Assembly: GCA_016296065.1 (NCBI GenBank)
Contig: JAEDKA010000013.1
Coordinates: 1 to 64,000, forward strand
Direction: 5' to 3'
DNA: 64,000 bases
Source of the DNA: Kiritimatiellia bacterium
GTDB taxonomy: Bacteria > Verrucomicrobiota > Kiritimatiellia > RFP12 > UBA1067
Shown here: positions 30,683 through 41,652 of the stretch, piece by piece
How the letters are laid out: each line of letters starts with the position of its first letter
How positions within the stretch are numbered: the stretch's first letter is position 1
Translations under genes and position numbers: made by a program
The notes under the pieces: model-generated
Databases searched by the model: none
What the model was told of the DNA's origin: nothing
The model's input: only the letters and a program-made list of their open reading frames with translations

Positions 30683-30691
30683 ATTATACCA
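30683..30691 (-). promoter_or_regulatory. Extended -10 promoter of tilS
   Basis: Minus strand TGGTATAAT, -10 at 30688-30683. It is back to back with the tRNA-Gly promoter. Confidence 0.65.
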
Positions 30692-30697
30692 AAAAAA

Positions 30698-30706
30698 TGA
30701 TATACT
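30698..30706 (+). promoter_or_regulatory. Extended -10 promoter of the Gly-Leu-Ser tRNAs
   Basis: TGATATACT, -10 at 30701-30706, 21 bp before tRNA-Gly. Confidence 0.65.
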
Positions 30707-30727
30707 ATGTGCCGTTCGTCTGAAAAA

Positions 30728-30801
30728 GCGGGCGTAGCTCAATGGCAGAGCTCCAGCCTTCCAAGCTGGCTACGAGGGTTCGATTCCCTTCGCCCGCTCC
30801 A
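30728..30801 (+). tRNA. tRNA-Gly (TCC)
   Basis: Acceptor GCGGGCG/CGCCCGC, anticodon loop CTTCCAA, encoded CCA. Confidence 0.95.
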
Positions 30802-30817
30802 TTGGGCGGATCGCGTC

Positions 30818-30903
30818 GCCAGGGTGGCGTAATGGCAGCCGCGGCAGACTCAAAATCTGCTATACGTGAGTATGTGCGGGTTCGAGTCCCGCTCCTGGCA
30901 CCA
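30818..30903 (+). tRNA. tRNA-Leu (CAA)
   Basis: Acceptor GCCAGGG/TCCTGGC, anticodon loop CTCAAAA, long class II variable arm (TACGTGAGTA), encoded CCA. Confidence 0.93.
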
Positions 30904-30938
30904 TAGCGTTCCGAACGGCAGGCGACACAACAACGACT

Positions 30939-31028
30939 GGAAGGGTGTCCGAGTGGTCGATGGTGCAACCTTGGAAAGGTTGTGTGGGGGCAACTCCACC
31001 GGGGGTTCGAATCCCCCCCCTTCCGCCA
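30939..31028 (+). tRNA. tRNA-Ser (GGA)
   Basis: Acceptor starting GGAAGGG, anticodon loop TTGGAAA, long variable arm (GGGGGCAACTCC), encoded CCA. Confidence 0.93.
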
Positions 31029-31044
31029 ACAATGGCGCAAGGCT

Positions 31045-31076
31045 CTCAGAACGAAGGTTCTGAGGGTTTTTCTTTT
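31045..31076 (+). terminator. Intrinsic terminator of the tRNA cluster
   Basis: Stem CTCAGAAC/GTTCTGAG with loop GAAG, followed by GGTTTTTCTTTT. Confidence 0.85.
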
Positions 31077-31105
31077 CATTCGTTCCACATTAGTCGCCAA
31101 ATTTT

Positions 31106-31114
31106 TGGTATAAT
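31106..31114 (+). promoter_or_regulatory. Extended -10 promoter of secA
   Basis: TGGTATAAT, -10 at 31109-31114. The secA ATG is 10 bases after it, so the leader is at most a few bases and has no SD. Confidence 0.65.
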
Positions 31115-31124
31115 ATTTCCTATA

Positions 31125-34138
<3,014 letters not shown>

Positions 34139-34142
<4 letters not shown>

Positions 34143-34810
34143 CTACAGCGATAATCGTCGCCGCCGGAAAGTCCGAGCGGATGGGAGCGGGAACCGACAA
34201 GGCGTTTCTCAGCCTTGGCAACAAGCCTGTGGTTGCATGGTCGCTGATTGCGTTCGAGCGTTGCCCTGAGGTCGACAGGATAATCCTCGTCGTCCGCAAG
34301 GACCAGCAGCTCGCCGCGAAGGCCGTCGTCAGGATGTTCGGCATTTCGAAGCTCCAAGCGATAGTGCCCGGCGGCAACAAGCGCCAGGAGTCCGTGATGG
34401 CCGGTCTCGCTGCGTGCGACATCGACACGCGCTACGTGATGATCCACGACGGCGCAAGGCCCTGCATCAAGTCCGACGTCATTGCGGAGGTCGCGAAGCT
34501 CGTGAAGCGCGTCCCGGCGGTGACCGTGGGGCGCCGCATGACCGACACGGTGAAGCGCGTGGAGAAGGGCTCGACCGTCTCCGGCACTGAAGACCGCTCG
34601 AAGCTCTGGGCGGTGCAGACCCCTCAGGCCTTCCAGATCAAGGTCCTGAAGGACGCCTACGCGAAGCTCGGCAAAAACGAGGTGACGGACGACTGCCAGG
34701 CGGTGGAGCTCGCCGGCGAGACGGTCCGCATATACGAAAACCACGCTCCTAACTTCAAGATCACCACCGTCGAAGACCTTCAGATCGCAAGCGCGGTGCT
34801 CGCAAAGTAA
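34139..34810 (+). CDS. ispD: 2-C-methyl-D-erythritol 4-phosphate cytidylyltransferase
   Basis: A 223-residue IspD of the MEP isoprenoid pathway, forming CDP-ME from MEP and CTP. Motifs: AIIVAAGKSERMG (CTP-binding loop, residues 5-17), VPGGNKRQESVMAGL, VMIHDGARPCI (about 100-110), VQTPQAFQ and VTDDCQAVELAG. The start is the ATG overlapping the secA stop; the frame is open upstream inside secA. Length is standard. Confidence 0.93.
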
Positions 34811-35542
34811 ATGTCAAAGCTGTTTGCAGTTCTCGGAGACATCCACTCAAACCTCGACGCCCTGAACGTCGTCCTTGAAGACTGCCGTTCACAGGGTGTC
34901 ACCGACTTCCTGTGCACCGGCGATGTCGTCGGATACAACGCCTGCCCTCATGAGTGCATGGACATAATCCGCGAACTCGGATGCCCCGTCGTAGTCGGCA
35001 ACCACGATTTCTACGTCGCCTCACAGCAGAACCTTGACGACTTCAACCCGGCTGCCGCCGCTGTCGTAGAGTGGACGCGTCGGCAGCTTTCGGAAGACGA
35101 GCTGTCGTGGCTCCGGGTCCTGCCTTTCACGCGCACGCAGATGGGAATCACGCTTGTCCATTCGACGATGGACAACCCCGAGAACTTCGGCTACGTCTTC
35201 GACAACCTGCAGGCCGAGGCGAACTTCCTCAACCAGAAGACTCCGGTCTGCTTCCACGGGCACACGCACTGTCCGATGATCTACGAGAAGTCGATGAACG
35301 GGGTCTTCCGCATCGACGCACAGGATTTCACCCTGCCCATGGGCAGGAAGTATTTCATAAACGTCGGCTCCGTCGGCCAGCCGCGCGACGGCGACCCGCG
35401 CGCGACGTACGTGATCTTCGATCCGAAGGAACGCACGGTGCGCTACCGCCGTCTCGCGTACGACATCGAGGCCGCCCAGGAGAGAATCCGCCTCGCGGGT
35501 CTCCCCGAACGCCTCGCCGCGCGCCTCGCGGTCGGCCAGTAA
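34811..35542 (+). CDS. Calcineurin-like metallophosphoesterase (YfcE/MJ0936-like)
   Basis: A 243-residue protein starting MSKLFAVLGDIHSNLDALNVVL, with CTGDVVGYN, VVGNHDFYV (about 66-74), LVHSTM and CFHGHTHCPMIY (about 152-163), and the C-terminal NVGSVGQPRDGDPRATYVI typical of this subgroup. A two-metal phosphodiesterase or phosphomonoesterase is expected; the substrate is unknown. It follows ispD with no gap, so likely in the secA-ispD transcript. Confidence 0.88.
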   Translation: MSKLFAVLGDIHSNLDALNVVLEDCRSQGVTDFLCTGDVVGYNACPHECMDIIRELGCPVVVGNHDFYVASQQNLDDFNPAAAAVVEWTRRQLSEDELSWLRVLPFTRTQMGITLVHSTMDNPENFGYVFDNLQAEANFLNQKTPVCFHGHTHCPMIYEKSMNGVFRIDAQDFTLPMGRKYFINVGSVGQPRDGDPRATYVIFDPKERTVRYRRLAYDIEAAQERIRLAGLPERLAARLAVGQ

Positions 35543-35610
35543 TCTGGCCAAGACGGCGCCTCGACAATCAACAACCACAACAACTGCATACGGGAGCTCC
35601 GCAAGCAGCC

Positions 35611-36399
35611 ATGCAAATAGCGGTAATAGGCAAAGGACTGATCGGGGGGTCGTTCGAGAAAGCCGCATGTCGCGCAGGTCACGACACGCTGATTTTCGAC
35701 AAGGGGGAGGATTTTCGCGTTGAGGGCGCGGACGTCGTTTTCGTCGCCGTGCCTCCGTCCGCCGTCGTGCCTGTCATTGACGCGATCGCGCCGCGCCTCA
35801 AGGAAGGCGCGGTCGTGGTCGATGCAACGGGCGTGAAGAGTACCGTGTGCCGCGATCTCAGGAAATACGCGTACGAGACGCGCTGGGTGTTCGTCGGCGG
35901 ACACCCCATGGCCGGTAAGGAGAGGAGCGGCTACGAAAACTCCGACGCCTCGCTCTTCGACGGCGCGTCGATGATCTTGACTCCCTTCCCCACCTACGGA
36001 CGCGCCCCGCTCGACAGGCTCGAGGGGCTTCTCAAGGAAATGGGCTTCGCGCGAATCGTCTACACGGACCCGTCGCATCACGACGAAATGATTGCCTTCA
36101 CGAGCCAGCTCTGCCACCTCATCTCCTCGGCCTATGTGCGCGAGCCGCTCGCAAGGGACCACGTCGGATACTCCGCAGGAAGCTTCCGCGACATGGCACG
36201 CGTCGGCGCTCCGGACCCGGATACGTGGACCGAGCTCTTCTTCGCGAACCGCGACGCCCTGCTTCCGATACTCGAGCGCTACATCGCGCGCCTCGACGAC
36301 TTCCGCGGCGCACTTGCCGCGAACGACCGTGCGCGACTCCACGCCGCACTTGAAGACGGCGTTGCGGCAAAGGCACAGTTTGGAAAGGGGCTCAAATGA
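35611..36399 (+). CDS. Prephenate dehydrogenase-like protein (TyrA family)
   Basis: A 262-residue protein with an N-terminal Rossmann fold (IAVIGKGLIGGSFEKAA, residues 3-19) and the TyrA marks VDATGVKSTVCRDL, FVGGHPMAGKERSGYENSDASLF, LTPFP, HHDEMIAFTSQLCHLIS and YSAGSFRDMARVG. It should oxidatively decarboxylate prephenate (or arogenate) on the way to tyrosine. The start at 35611 gives a full Rossmann strand; the upstream frame is a shadow of the phosphoesterase. ATGA overlap with the shikimate-pathway fusion gene supports the pathway link. Confidence 0.87.
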   Translation: MQIAVIGKGLIGGSFEKAACRAGHDTLIFDKGEDFRVEGADVVFVAVPPSAVVPVIDAIAPRLKEGAVVVDATGVKSTVCRDLRKYAYETRWVFVGGHPMAGKERSGYENSDASLFDGASMILTPFPTYGRAPLDRLEGLLKEMGFARIVYTDPSHHDEMIAFTSQLCHLISSAYVREPLARDHVGYSAGSFRDMARVGAPDPDTWTELFFANRDALLPILERYIARLDDFRGALAANDRARLHAALEDGVAAKAQFGKGLK

Positions 36400-38795
36400 G
36401 CTTTGGGAACTTTCTCCGTCTCGACGTCCGCGGCGCGTCGCACGCGAAGAAGATGACATTCACCGTCGAGAACTTCCCTGCGGGCGTTCGCGTCGACGCG
36501 AAGAAGCTCGCCGAGTTCATGGAGCGCCGGGCGCCCGGACGCGACAGGTTCTCTACCGCGCGCCGCGAGACGGACGAAGTCGTCTGGCGCGGCGGATTTG
36601 CCGCGGACGGAATGACGACCGGCGAGACGATCGTCGGCGAGATCGCGAGCCGCGACATGCGCCCCGGCGACTACGGCGCGGAGCGCACGGTTCCGCGTCC
36701 GGGACACGCCGACTTCGGACAGTGGATCGAGCAGGGCCGCATACCGACGGGCGGCGGCAAGAACTCCGGACGCCTCACCGCGCCGCTCTGCGCCGCCGGC
36801 GCGCTGTGCCTCGAATATCTCGCGCGACGCGGAATATTCGTCCAGGCGCAGATCGTGGCGCTTGGCAACGTAGTCTGTGGGAAAGACGAGGACTACGAAA
36901 AGGCAATCCTCAAGGCGCGCAATGCCGGCGATTCCGTCGGAGGAATGATTGGATGCACCATTTCCGGGCTTCCGCCGGCGCTCGGAGGTCCACTATTCGA
37001 CGGACTTGAAACGGATATTTCTGCCGCAGTGTTCGGCGTCCCCGGCGTGAAGGGCGTCGTCTTCGGCGAAGTCCTTGGGTGCGAATTCATAGGCACTGCT
37101 CCAGGATCGAAGTACAATGACCAGTTTTCCGTAAGTGACAACGGCCTTGTCGGATCGACCATGCGTCAGGGCGGCATCATGGGCGGACGCACCTACGGGA
37201 TGCCTGTCTGCTTCACCGTGGCGATGCGTCCGACCCCCACCGTGTTCGTCGAGCAGGATTCCGTCGACCTCGCGACGATGAAGCCTGCGAAGCTGTCGAT
37301 GAAGGGGCGCCACGATCCGTGCATCGTCCGCCGTGCACTGCCCGTCGTAGAAGCGGTGACGGCATTCGCGGTGATGGACGCGCTCCTCGCTGCGGAAGCG
37401 GAGCGTTCTCACATCTGCCTCACGCTCACCGGGAAGACGCTGGAAGAGGACATCGAGCAGTACAGGTCGCAGCGCTATTTCACCGACATGGTGGAGCTTC
37501 GCGTCGACCTTCTGAAGAAGAGCGAGAGAGCGAAAGCCGCTAAGTTCTCTGAGATGCTTGCGAAGGAGGCGACATGGCACGTGCCGTGTCTGCTCACGTT
37601 CCGCCGCAAGTGCGACGGCGGTGCGTTCGAGGGCGAGGAAGCGGAGAGGGCAAAGTTTTTTGAAAAAGTCTTAGCCGCAAAGAACGCAAAGACCGCAGAA
37701 GGCAGTTTTGATTATGTTGATTTCGAGGAAGGCTTCGGCGACGAGAAGCTTGTTGCGCTTGCGCACAAGGCGGGCGCGAATGTCGTCAGGTCGCTCCACA
37801 AGTTCGACGGCCCGGTGAAGAACCTCAAGGCGAAGCTGCGCGAGCTTGCGAAAAGCGGCGATGTCGCGAAGGTCGCGTTCATGCCGCGGAACCTTGGCGA
37901 CGTCGCGAAGGTGTTTGCCGAAGATTTGGGCGATGTTCCGCGCGTCGTCTGCGCTATGGGCGCGCAGGGATTTGCTACCCGTGCGCTCGCGTCGCGATTC
38001 GGCTCGCTATGGACGTATGCGTCCGTCGGAAGCCTCGGCGCGATCGGACACGTCACGCCGTACGAACTCGTTCGCGACTTCCGCTTCAGGTCCGTCTCGC
38101 GCTCCGCGACGCTCTATGGCGTCACGGGCTGGCCCTTGGAGAAGACTCGCTCGCCCGAGATCAACAACGCCGCGTTTGCGATGGAGGACGAAGACGCGGT
38201 GATGGTTCCGTTCCCCGCGAAGACTGCGCGCGAGGCGTTCGACTTCATGAAGGCGATGGGGATGAAGGGGATGGCGGTGACGATTCCGCACAAGCTCGCG
38301 ATCATGCCGCTTCTCGACCGCATCGACCCGTTCGCGAAGAAGGTCGGGGCCGTCAACACAGTTGTCGCCGAGAATGGAAAGTACGTCGGCTACAACACTG
38401 ACGTCGAGGGCTTTGCGGACGCGCTCGTGGCGTTTGCGGGCGAAGTCAAGGGACGCAGGGTCGCGCTTCTCGGCGACGGCGGGGCGGCGCAGGCCGTCAA
38501 GGTCGCGCTAAAGGAACTCGGCGTGAAGTTCAGTGTGTTCCACCGCGAGACGCCGCCCCAGGATTACGACATTCTCGTCAACGCGACGCCCGTTGATCCG
38601 ATCCCGGACTACAAATTTACAGGACGCGAGCTTGTCTACGACCTGCGCTATGTTCCCGAGGTCACGCCGCTTATGGCTCGCGCGGCGGCTGCGGGCTGCA
38701 AAGTCGAAAACGGCTTCTCCATGCTTCTTTCGCAGGCCCGCGCCCAACGTCGCCACTATGACGCAACAGATGTGCCGGATTTGCATTCGGCATAA
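36396..38795 (+). CDS. Trifunctional AroC-AroD-AroE fusion (chorismate synthase / 3-dehydroquinate dehydratase / shikimate dehydrogenase)
   Basis: A 799-residue fusion of three shikimate-pathway enzymes. Residues 1-335 are chorismate synthase (SFGNFLRLDVRGASHAKKM, RPGHADFGQW, GGGKNSGRLTAPL, GTAPGSKYNDQF, GGIMGGRTYGMPV, KGRHDPCIVRRALPVVEA). About 338-565 are class I dehydroquinase (TDMVELRVDLL, VRSLHKFDGP with the catalytic His, KVAFMPRNLGDV with the Schiff-base Lys). About 570-799 are shikimate dehydrogenase (GVTGWPLEKTRSPEINNAAF, VTIPHKLAIMPLLD, GAVNTVV, LLGDGGAAQAV). All active sites appear present. Near 37670-37700 the dehydroquinase part contains a sequence like a common dispersed repeat. 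Confidence 0.9.
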   Translation: MSFGNFLRLDVRGASHAKKMTFTVENFPAGVRVDAKKLAEFMERRAPGRDRFSTARRETDEVVWRGGFAADGMTTGETIVGEIASRDMRPGDYGAERTVPRPGHADFGQWIEQGRIPTGGGKNSGRLTAPLCAAGALCLEYLARRGIFVQAQIVALGNVVCGKDEDYEKAILKARNAGDSVGGMIGCTISGLPPALGGPLFDGLETDISAAVFGVPGVKGVVFGEVLGCEFIGTAPGSKYNDQFSVSDNGLVGSTMRQGGIMGGRTYGMPVCFTVAMRPTPTVFVEQDSVDLATMKPAKLSMKGRHDPCIVRRALPVVEAVTAFAVMDALLAAEAERSHICLTLTGKTLEEDIEQYRSQRYFTDMVELRVDLLKKSERAKAAKFSEMLAKEATWHVPCLLTFRRKCDGGAFEGEEAERAKFFEKVLAAKNAKTAEGSFDYVDFEEGFGDEKLVALAHKAGANVVRSLHKFDGPVKNLKAKLRELAKSGDVAKVAFMPRNLGDVAKVFAEDLGDVPRVVCAMGAQGFATRALASRFGSLWTYASVGSLGAIGHVTPYELVRDFRFRSVSRSATLYGVTGWPLEKTRSPEINNAAFAMEDEDAVMVPFPAKTAREAFDFMKAMGMKGMAVTIPHKLAIMPLLDRIDPFAKKVGAVNTVVAENGKYVGYNTDVEGFADALVAFAGEVKGRRVALLGDGGAAQAVKVALKELGVKFSVFHRETPPQDYDILVNATPVDPIPDYKFTGRELVYDLRYVPEVTPLMARAAAAGCKVENGFSMLLSQARAQRRHYDATDVPDLHSA
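37674..37700. repeat. AAAGAACGCAAAGACCGCA-type word inside aroD part
   Basis: The stretch TAGCCGCAAAGAACGCAAAG and ACCGCAGAAGG resembles a short repeat seen between genes in many environmental genomes, here translated as LAAKNAKTAEG in a loop of the dehydroquinase domain. Confidence 0.4.
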
Positions 38796-38871
38796 TAGAG
38801 GCAATGGGGACACTACAGCTATGCCAGCTTAATAGAGTGCAGGAGGCGTACCCGAGGGGCTTGTGTTGGGG

Positions 38872-38892
38872 AAACGCGCTGGAAGCGCGTTT
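38872..38892. repeat. GGA-triloop hairpin, changed arms
   Basis: Arms AAACGCGCT and AGCGCGTTT around GGA; same loop as the 883/5114/13907 copies with different but complementary stems. Followed by TTAC; it may also end the aro transcript, 77 bp upstream. Confidence 0.65.
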
Positions 38893-38939
38893 TACCAGGG
38901 GCGGAATTTCAAATCGGGGTGCGGGGATGGGCTCTAATA

Positions 38940-38948
38940 TGCTATAAT
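38940..38948 (+). promoter_or_regulatory. Extended -10 promoter
   Basis: TGCTATAAT, -10 at 38943-38948; serves the 33-codon ORF and the nuclease-like gene. Confidence 0.6.
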
Positions 38949-38956
38949 TTGTTCTG

Positions 38957-39058
38957 ATGGCAGATGCAGGTGCATATCGGGCTGAGAAGACCTTCCTCGC
39001 GTTCGAGGGCGGGGCGTCGCCTTTTCGGCGGGAGAAGGCGCGGGAGATGACGGTATGA
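38957..39058 (+). CDS. 33-codon ORF coupled to the nuclease-like gene
   Basis: Starts MADAGAYRAEKTFLAFEGG, eight bases after a -10 box, and its stop overlaps the next ATG (ATGA). It could be a real leaderless leader peptide giving coupled translation, or chance. Confidence 0.3.
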   Translation: MADAGAYRAEKTFLAFEGGASPFRREKAREMTV

Positions 39059-39903
39059 CGATCGCATCCCTTTTCCTCGCGCTCGTCGTCGGAACTTGGA
39101 ACGGCGAGTGGTTCCCGTCCGGACGCGCGGAGCACCGCGCGAGCGACGAGGTCGAGCGCGAGACGATAAGGGCCGCGGGGCAGATGCTCCGCGACGGGCT
39201 CGCGAAGATCGACCCCTCTGGCGGCGAAGACGTCGTGCTCTGCCTCAACGAAGTGCGCGACGCGGAGACGGCAGAGGCGCTCTGCCGCGAGATCGGACGC
39301 ACCAACCTGTCCGTCTGCGTCGTCACCGGATACCGCCGCCGCGACCGCTTCGACCAGCAGCAGGACGTCATCATGACGACGCTTCCCGTCGTGAAGGGGA
39401 GCTGGAGCCGGTGGAAGACGTGGAAGGACGCGCAGCCTCCGCGCGGATACGCGAGGGCCGACGTCGTCGTCTCCCCGACCGTGACCGCGACGGTCTACGC
39501 TGTGCACCTCAAGTCGAACTACGGCCAGACCACCGAGGCGATCGCGAACGAGAACCGCCTCAAGCGCGGACGCGCCATCGGACAGCTCGTGGAGCAGGAG
39601 CAGCCCAAGCGCGGAAAGTACCGCGCGCCCGTCGTGATCGCGGGCGACTTCAACGCCGACCGCTTCTCGCCCGAGTTCGCCTCGGAGCCGCTCTTCAAGG
39701 TCCTGGACGCAGCGAAGTTCATCGACTCCTTCGACGGACTGGACGCGTCGAAGCGCATAACGCACCCGGGCCGTGGCCGCGGAGCCGGGAGCACGCTGGA
39801 CTACGTCGTTTCGCGGGGCCTGTCCCCGCAGGGCCCGCCGGTCGTCGTCCCCGCGCTGCGCATCTCCGACCACAGCGCGGTGTTCGTCCGCCTCGTTCCC
39901 TGA
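39055..39903 (+). CDS. Endonuclease/exonuclease/phosphatase-family protein
   Basis: A 282-residue EEP-fold protein: VGTWNGEWFPSGRAEHR (first metal motif), VVLCLNEVRDAETAEAL (Glu metal ligand), VYAVHLKSNYGQT, VVIAGDFNADRFSPEF (catalytic D-N) and RISDHSAVFVRLV (SDH motif). The N-terminus (MTIASLFLALVVG) is hydrophobic and could be a short export signal. EEP enzymes cut nucleic acids or phosphoesters; with no pathway neighbour the substrate stays open. Confidence 0.8.
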   Translation: MTIASLFLALVVGTWNGEWFPSGRAEHRASDEVERETIRAAGQMLRDGLAKIDPSGGEDVVLCLNEVRDAETAEALCREIGRTNLSVCVVTGYRRRDRFDQQQDVIMTTLPVVKGSWSRWKTWKDAQPPRGYARADVVVSPTVTATVYAVHLKSNYGQTTEAIANENRLKRGRAIGQLVEQEQPKRGKYRAPVVIAGDFNADRFSPEFASEPLFKVLDAAKFIDSFDGLDASKRITHPGRGRGAGSTLDYVVSRGLSPQGPPVVVPALRISDHSAVFVRLVP

Positions 39904-39926
39904 ACCGCTCTTTTCAATTGCAACAC

Positions 39927-40244
39927 ATGCGAAAACTTCTCATACTCCTGCCGGACGGGAAGATACACAAGGTGTCGCTTCCGTTCCTCACGATGTCCTT
40001 CCGCGAGGCGCCGCTTACCGGCACAATGCTCGCGGCGCTCACTCCGTCCGATCTCGTCAATGCGGCGCGGCGCATCTGCCGCGCCGGAAGCCTCGTCTTC
40101 TCGCTGCACTCATACGATCCGCTCGCCCGGGTCGCCTCGCGGTTCGGCGGCTGGCGCTACAGAAGCGACTTTTTCACCGTCGAGTTCGACGGGCGTCGGC
40201 GCGCTCTTCGCGGCGTTCCCCACATAGAGGTCGGCGCGCTGTGA
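39927..40244 (+). CDS. Short protein resembling the N-terminus of a cobalamin-binding radical SAM protein
   Basis: A 105-residue protein. Its first 45 residues (MRKLLILLPDGKIHKVSLPF, then LTMSFREAPLTGTMLAALTP) look like the start of B12-binding radical SAM enzymes, but the rest (SLVFSLHSYDPLARVASRFGGWRYRSDFF) matches nothing I know and the CxxxCxxC region is missing. Either a truncated gene or an unrelated small protein. No SD is obvious (AATTGCAACACATG). Confidence 0.4.
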   Translation: MRKLLILLPDGKIHKVSLPFLTMSFREAPLTGTMLAALTPSDLVNAARRICRAGSLVFSLHSYDPLARVASRFGGWRYRSDFFTVEFDGRRRALRGVPHIEVGAL

Positions 40245-40277
40245 CGCGCGTGTCTCCGCGACGGGAATCGCCGGTAT

Positions 40278-41135
40278 TCAGAGGGGAACAGGCGCGGTCA
40301 AGTGGTCAAATGTCAGCTCGGCTTTTTCGCCGGCCCTGCGGCCTATGTCATAGACGCGCTGCATGACATCCGGGTCGTGGCAGACGCGCGGTATCTGCAG
40401 CGGCTCGTCCGGCGCAATGAGGACGGCCTTGCCCGCCGCGACGCGTTCGTCTATGTATTCAAGCGTCTTGTTGTACCAGACATGGCGGGTCTTCAGAGCC
40501 TCGTAAATGGCAGGATGCCGGCGCAGCAGGGGCTTCAGAAGGCTCATCCGCTTCTTTGGGAACTTGCGGTATCCGCGGGGGCGCGTCGTTACAACGACAT
40601 TTCGCTCATAGCCGAGCGACTCGAAGTAGCGGAGCGGAATGCCGTCGGAAAGTCCGCCGTCGAGATAAAGCCCGCCGTCAATCGGAACAGGCCGCGAGAC
40701 GGCCGGCATTGACGCCGAGGCGCGAATCCAGTCAAGCGCGCGCTCGTCAGCCTTGTCGAGCCGCTTGTACACGGGCCGTCCTGTCCTGCAGTCAGTGGCG
40801 ACTATGTGGAACTCCATCGGATTTGCCTCGAACGCCTTTGCGTCAAAGACGTCTAGTTCCAGCGGGAGCGTCCGATAGCAGAACTCCGCGCCGAAGAGGT
40901 CGCCCGTGGCAAGGAGCGACCGCCACGAACAGTAGCGCGGGTCGCGGGCGAACCGCTTGTTGTAGCGGATTACGCGACCTGCCTGCCCGCTCTTGTAGTT
41001 GCACCCGAAGCACGCGCCGGCCGAGACGCCGACAAGTCCGTCGAACTTGACGCCTCGCTCCATGAAGACATCGAGAACGCCCGCCGTGAACAGCCCTCGC
41101 ATCGCCCCGCCTTCAAGCACAAGTCCGGTTTTCAT
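40278..41135 (-). CDS. Patatin-like phospholipase (RssA/YjjU-like)
   Basis: A 285-residue serine hydrolase: VLEGGAMRGLFTAGVLDVF (oxyanion loop, residues 6-24), GLVGVSAGACFG (nucleophile Ser of GVSAG, about residue 39) and DGGLSDGIPL (catalytic Asp, about 159). Substrates are likely acyl lipids, in the cytoplasm or at the inner membrane. SD GGAGGAG precedes the ATG. A 22-codon ORF (MTEEQAKETLEEINHH...) in the leader overlaps the start in another frame and might affect translation. Confidence 0.87.
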   Translation of the reverse strand: MKTGLVLEGGAMRGLFTAGVLDVFMERGVKFDGLVGVSAGACFGCNYKSGQAGRVIRYNKRFARDPRYCSWRSLLATGDLFGAEFCYRTLPLELDVFDAKAFEANPMEFHIVATDCRTGRPVYKRLDKADERALDWIRASASMPAVSRPVPIDGGLYLDGGLSDGIPLRYFESLGYERNVVVTTRPRGYRKFPKKRMSLLKPLLRRHPAIYEALKTRHVWYNKTLEYIDERVAAGKAVLIAPDEPLQIPRVCHDPDVMQRVYDIGRRAGEKAELTFDHLTAPVPL

Positions 41136-41208
41136 GATGGATTTATCTCCTCCAACGTCTCTTTAGCCTGCTCCTCTGTCATGGTTTATGTTGTGCACTG
41201 TGCCCTAC

Positions 41209-41217
41209 ATTATACCA
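41209..41217 (-). promoter_or_regulatory. Extended -10 promoter of the patatin gene
   Basis: Minus strand TGGTATAAT, -10 at 41214-41209. Confidence 0.6.
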
Positions 41218-41294
41218 AAATCCAGCGTTTTCGAATCGCACCCGAACGGGTGAAATCGCGAAAGACGCAATGCCAAAAACTTTCAGATCCCCCA

Positions 41295-41323
41295 TTGACT
41301 TTCGGCAGCGGATATGAGATAAT
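41295..41323 (+). promoter_or_regulatory. Promoter of tRNA-Ala
   Basis: TTGACT (41295-41300), 17 bp, GATAAT (41318-41323); tRNA starts 20 bp later. Confidence 0.65.
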
Positions 41324-41342
41324 ATCTCTCGTTTTAGTTCAT

Positions 41343-41418
<76 letters not shown>

Positions 41419-41424
41419 ATAGGG

Positions 41425-41449
41425 AAGGCCGCGAAAGCGGTCTTTTTTG
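41425..41449 (+). terminator. Intrinsic terminator of tRNA-Ala
   Basis: GGCCGC-GAAA-GCGGTC stem (one G-U pair) followed by TTTTTTG. Confidence 0.85.
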
Positions 41450-41585
41450 TTTTATGCGTTCCGTGGCGTTGCGCATTGAGATCGACGCCGTCTTTGAAGT
41501 CCGTTTCGAAGTATAGTGCCTCTTGTATACTCCTGTATAGCGATTGCATATACGCCTGTATAATTGTTGCCAAGACGATTTTTTT

Positions 41586-41652
41586 GCTAGAATTTCCGCA
41601 TTAAAACTGTCGGCCGCCGAAGGCCGGTTTTGAGAAAGCGGACACAAAAAAC
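41586..41652 (+). promoter_or_regulatory. Probable promoter and leader of the first CotH gene
   Basis: TGCTAGAAT (41586-41594) is a possible extended -10. A GGCC-GCCGAA-GGCC hairpin (about 41612-41625) and GAGAAAG (41632-41638) follow before the ATG at 41653. Between the tRNA terminator and this point nothing else is seen. Confidence 0.4.

Noticed and set aside
30945..31124. Upstream in-frame extension of secA beginning in tRNA-Ser
   Set aside because: It overlaps the tRNA and the intrinsic terminator; MNLLKYIIGTKND at 31125 matches the normal SecA start.
36585..36606. CGGATTTGCCGCG hairpin inside aroC as an inserted repeat
   Set aside because: The encoded RGGFAADGMTTG fits the chorismate synthase family at this place (G.TTG motif), so the match is more likely from codon bias.
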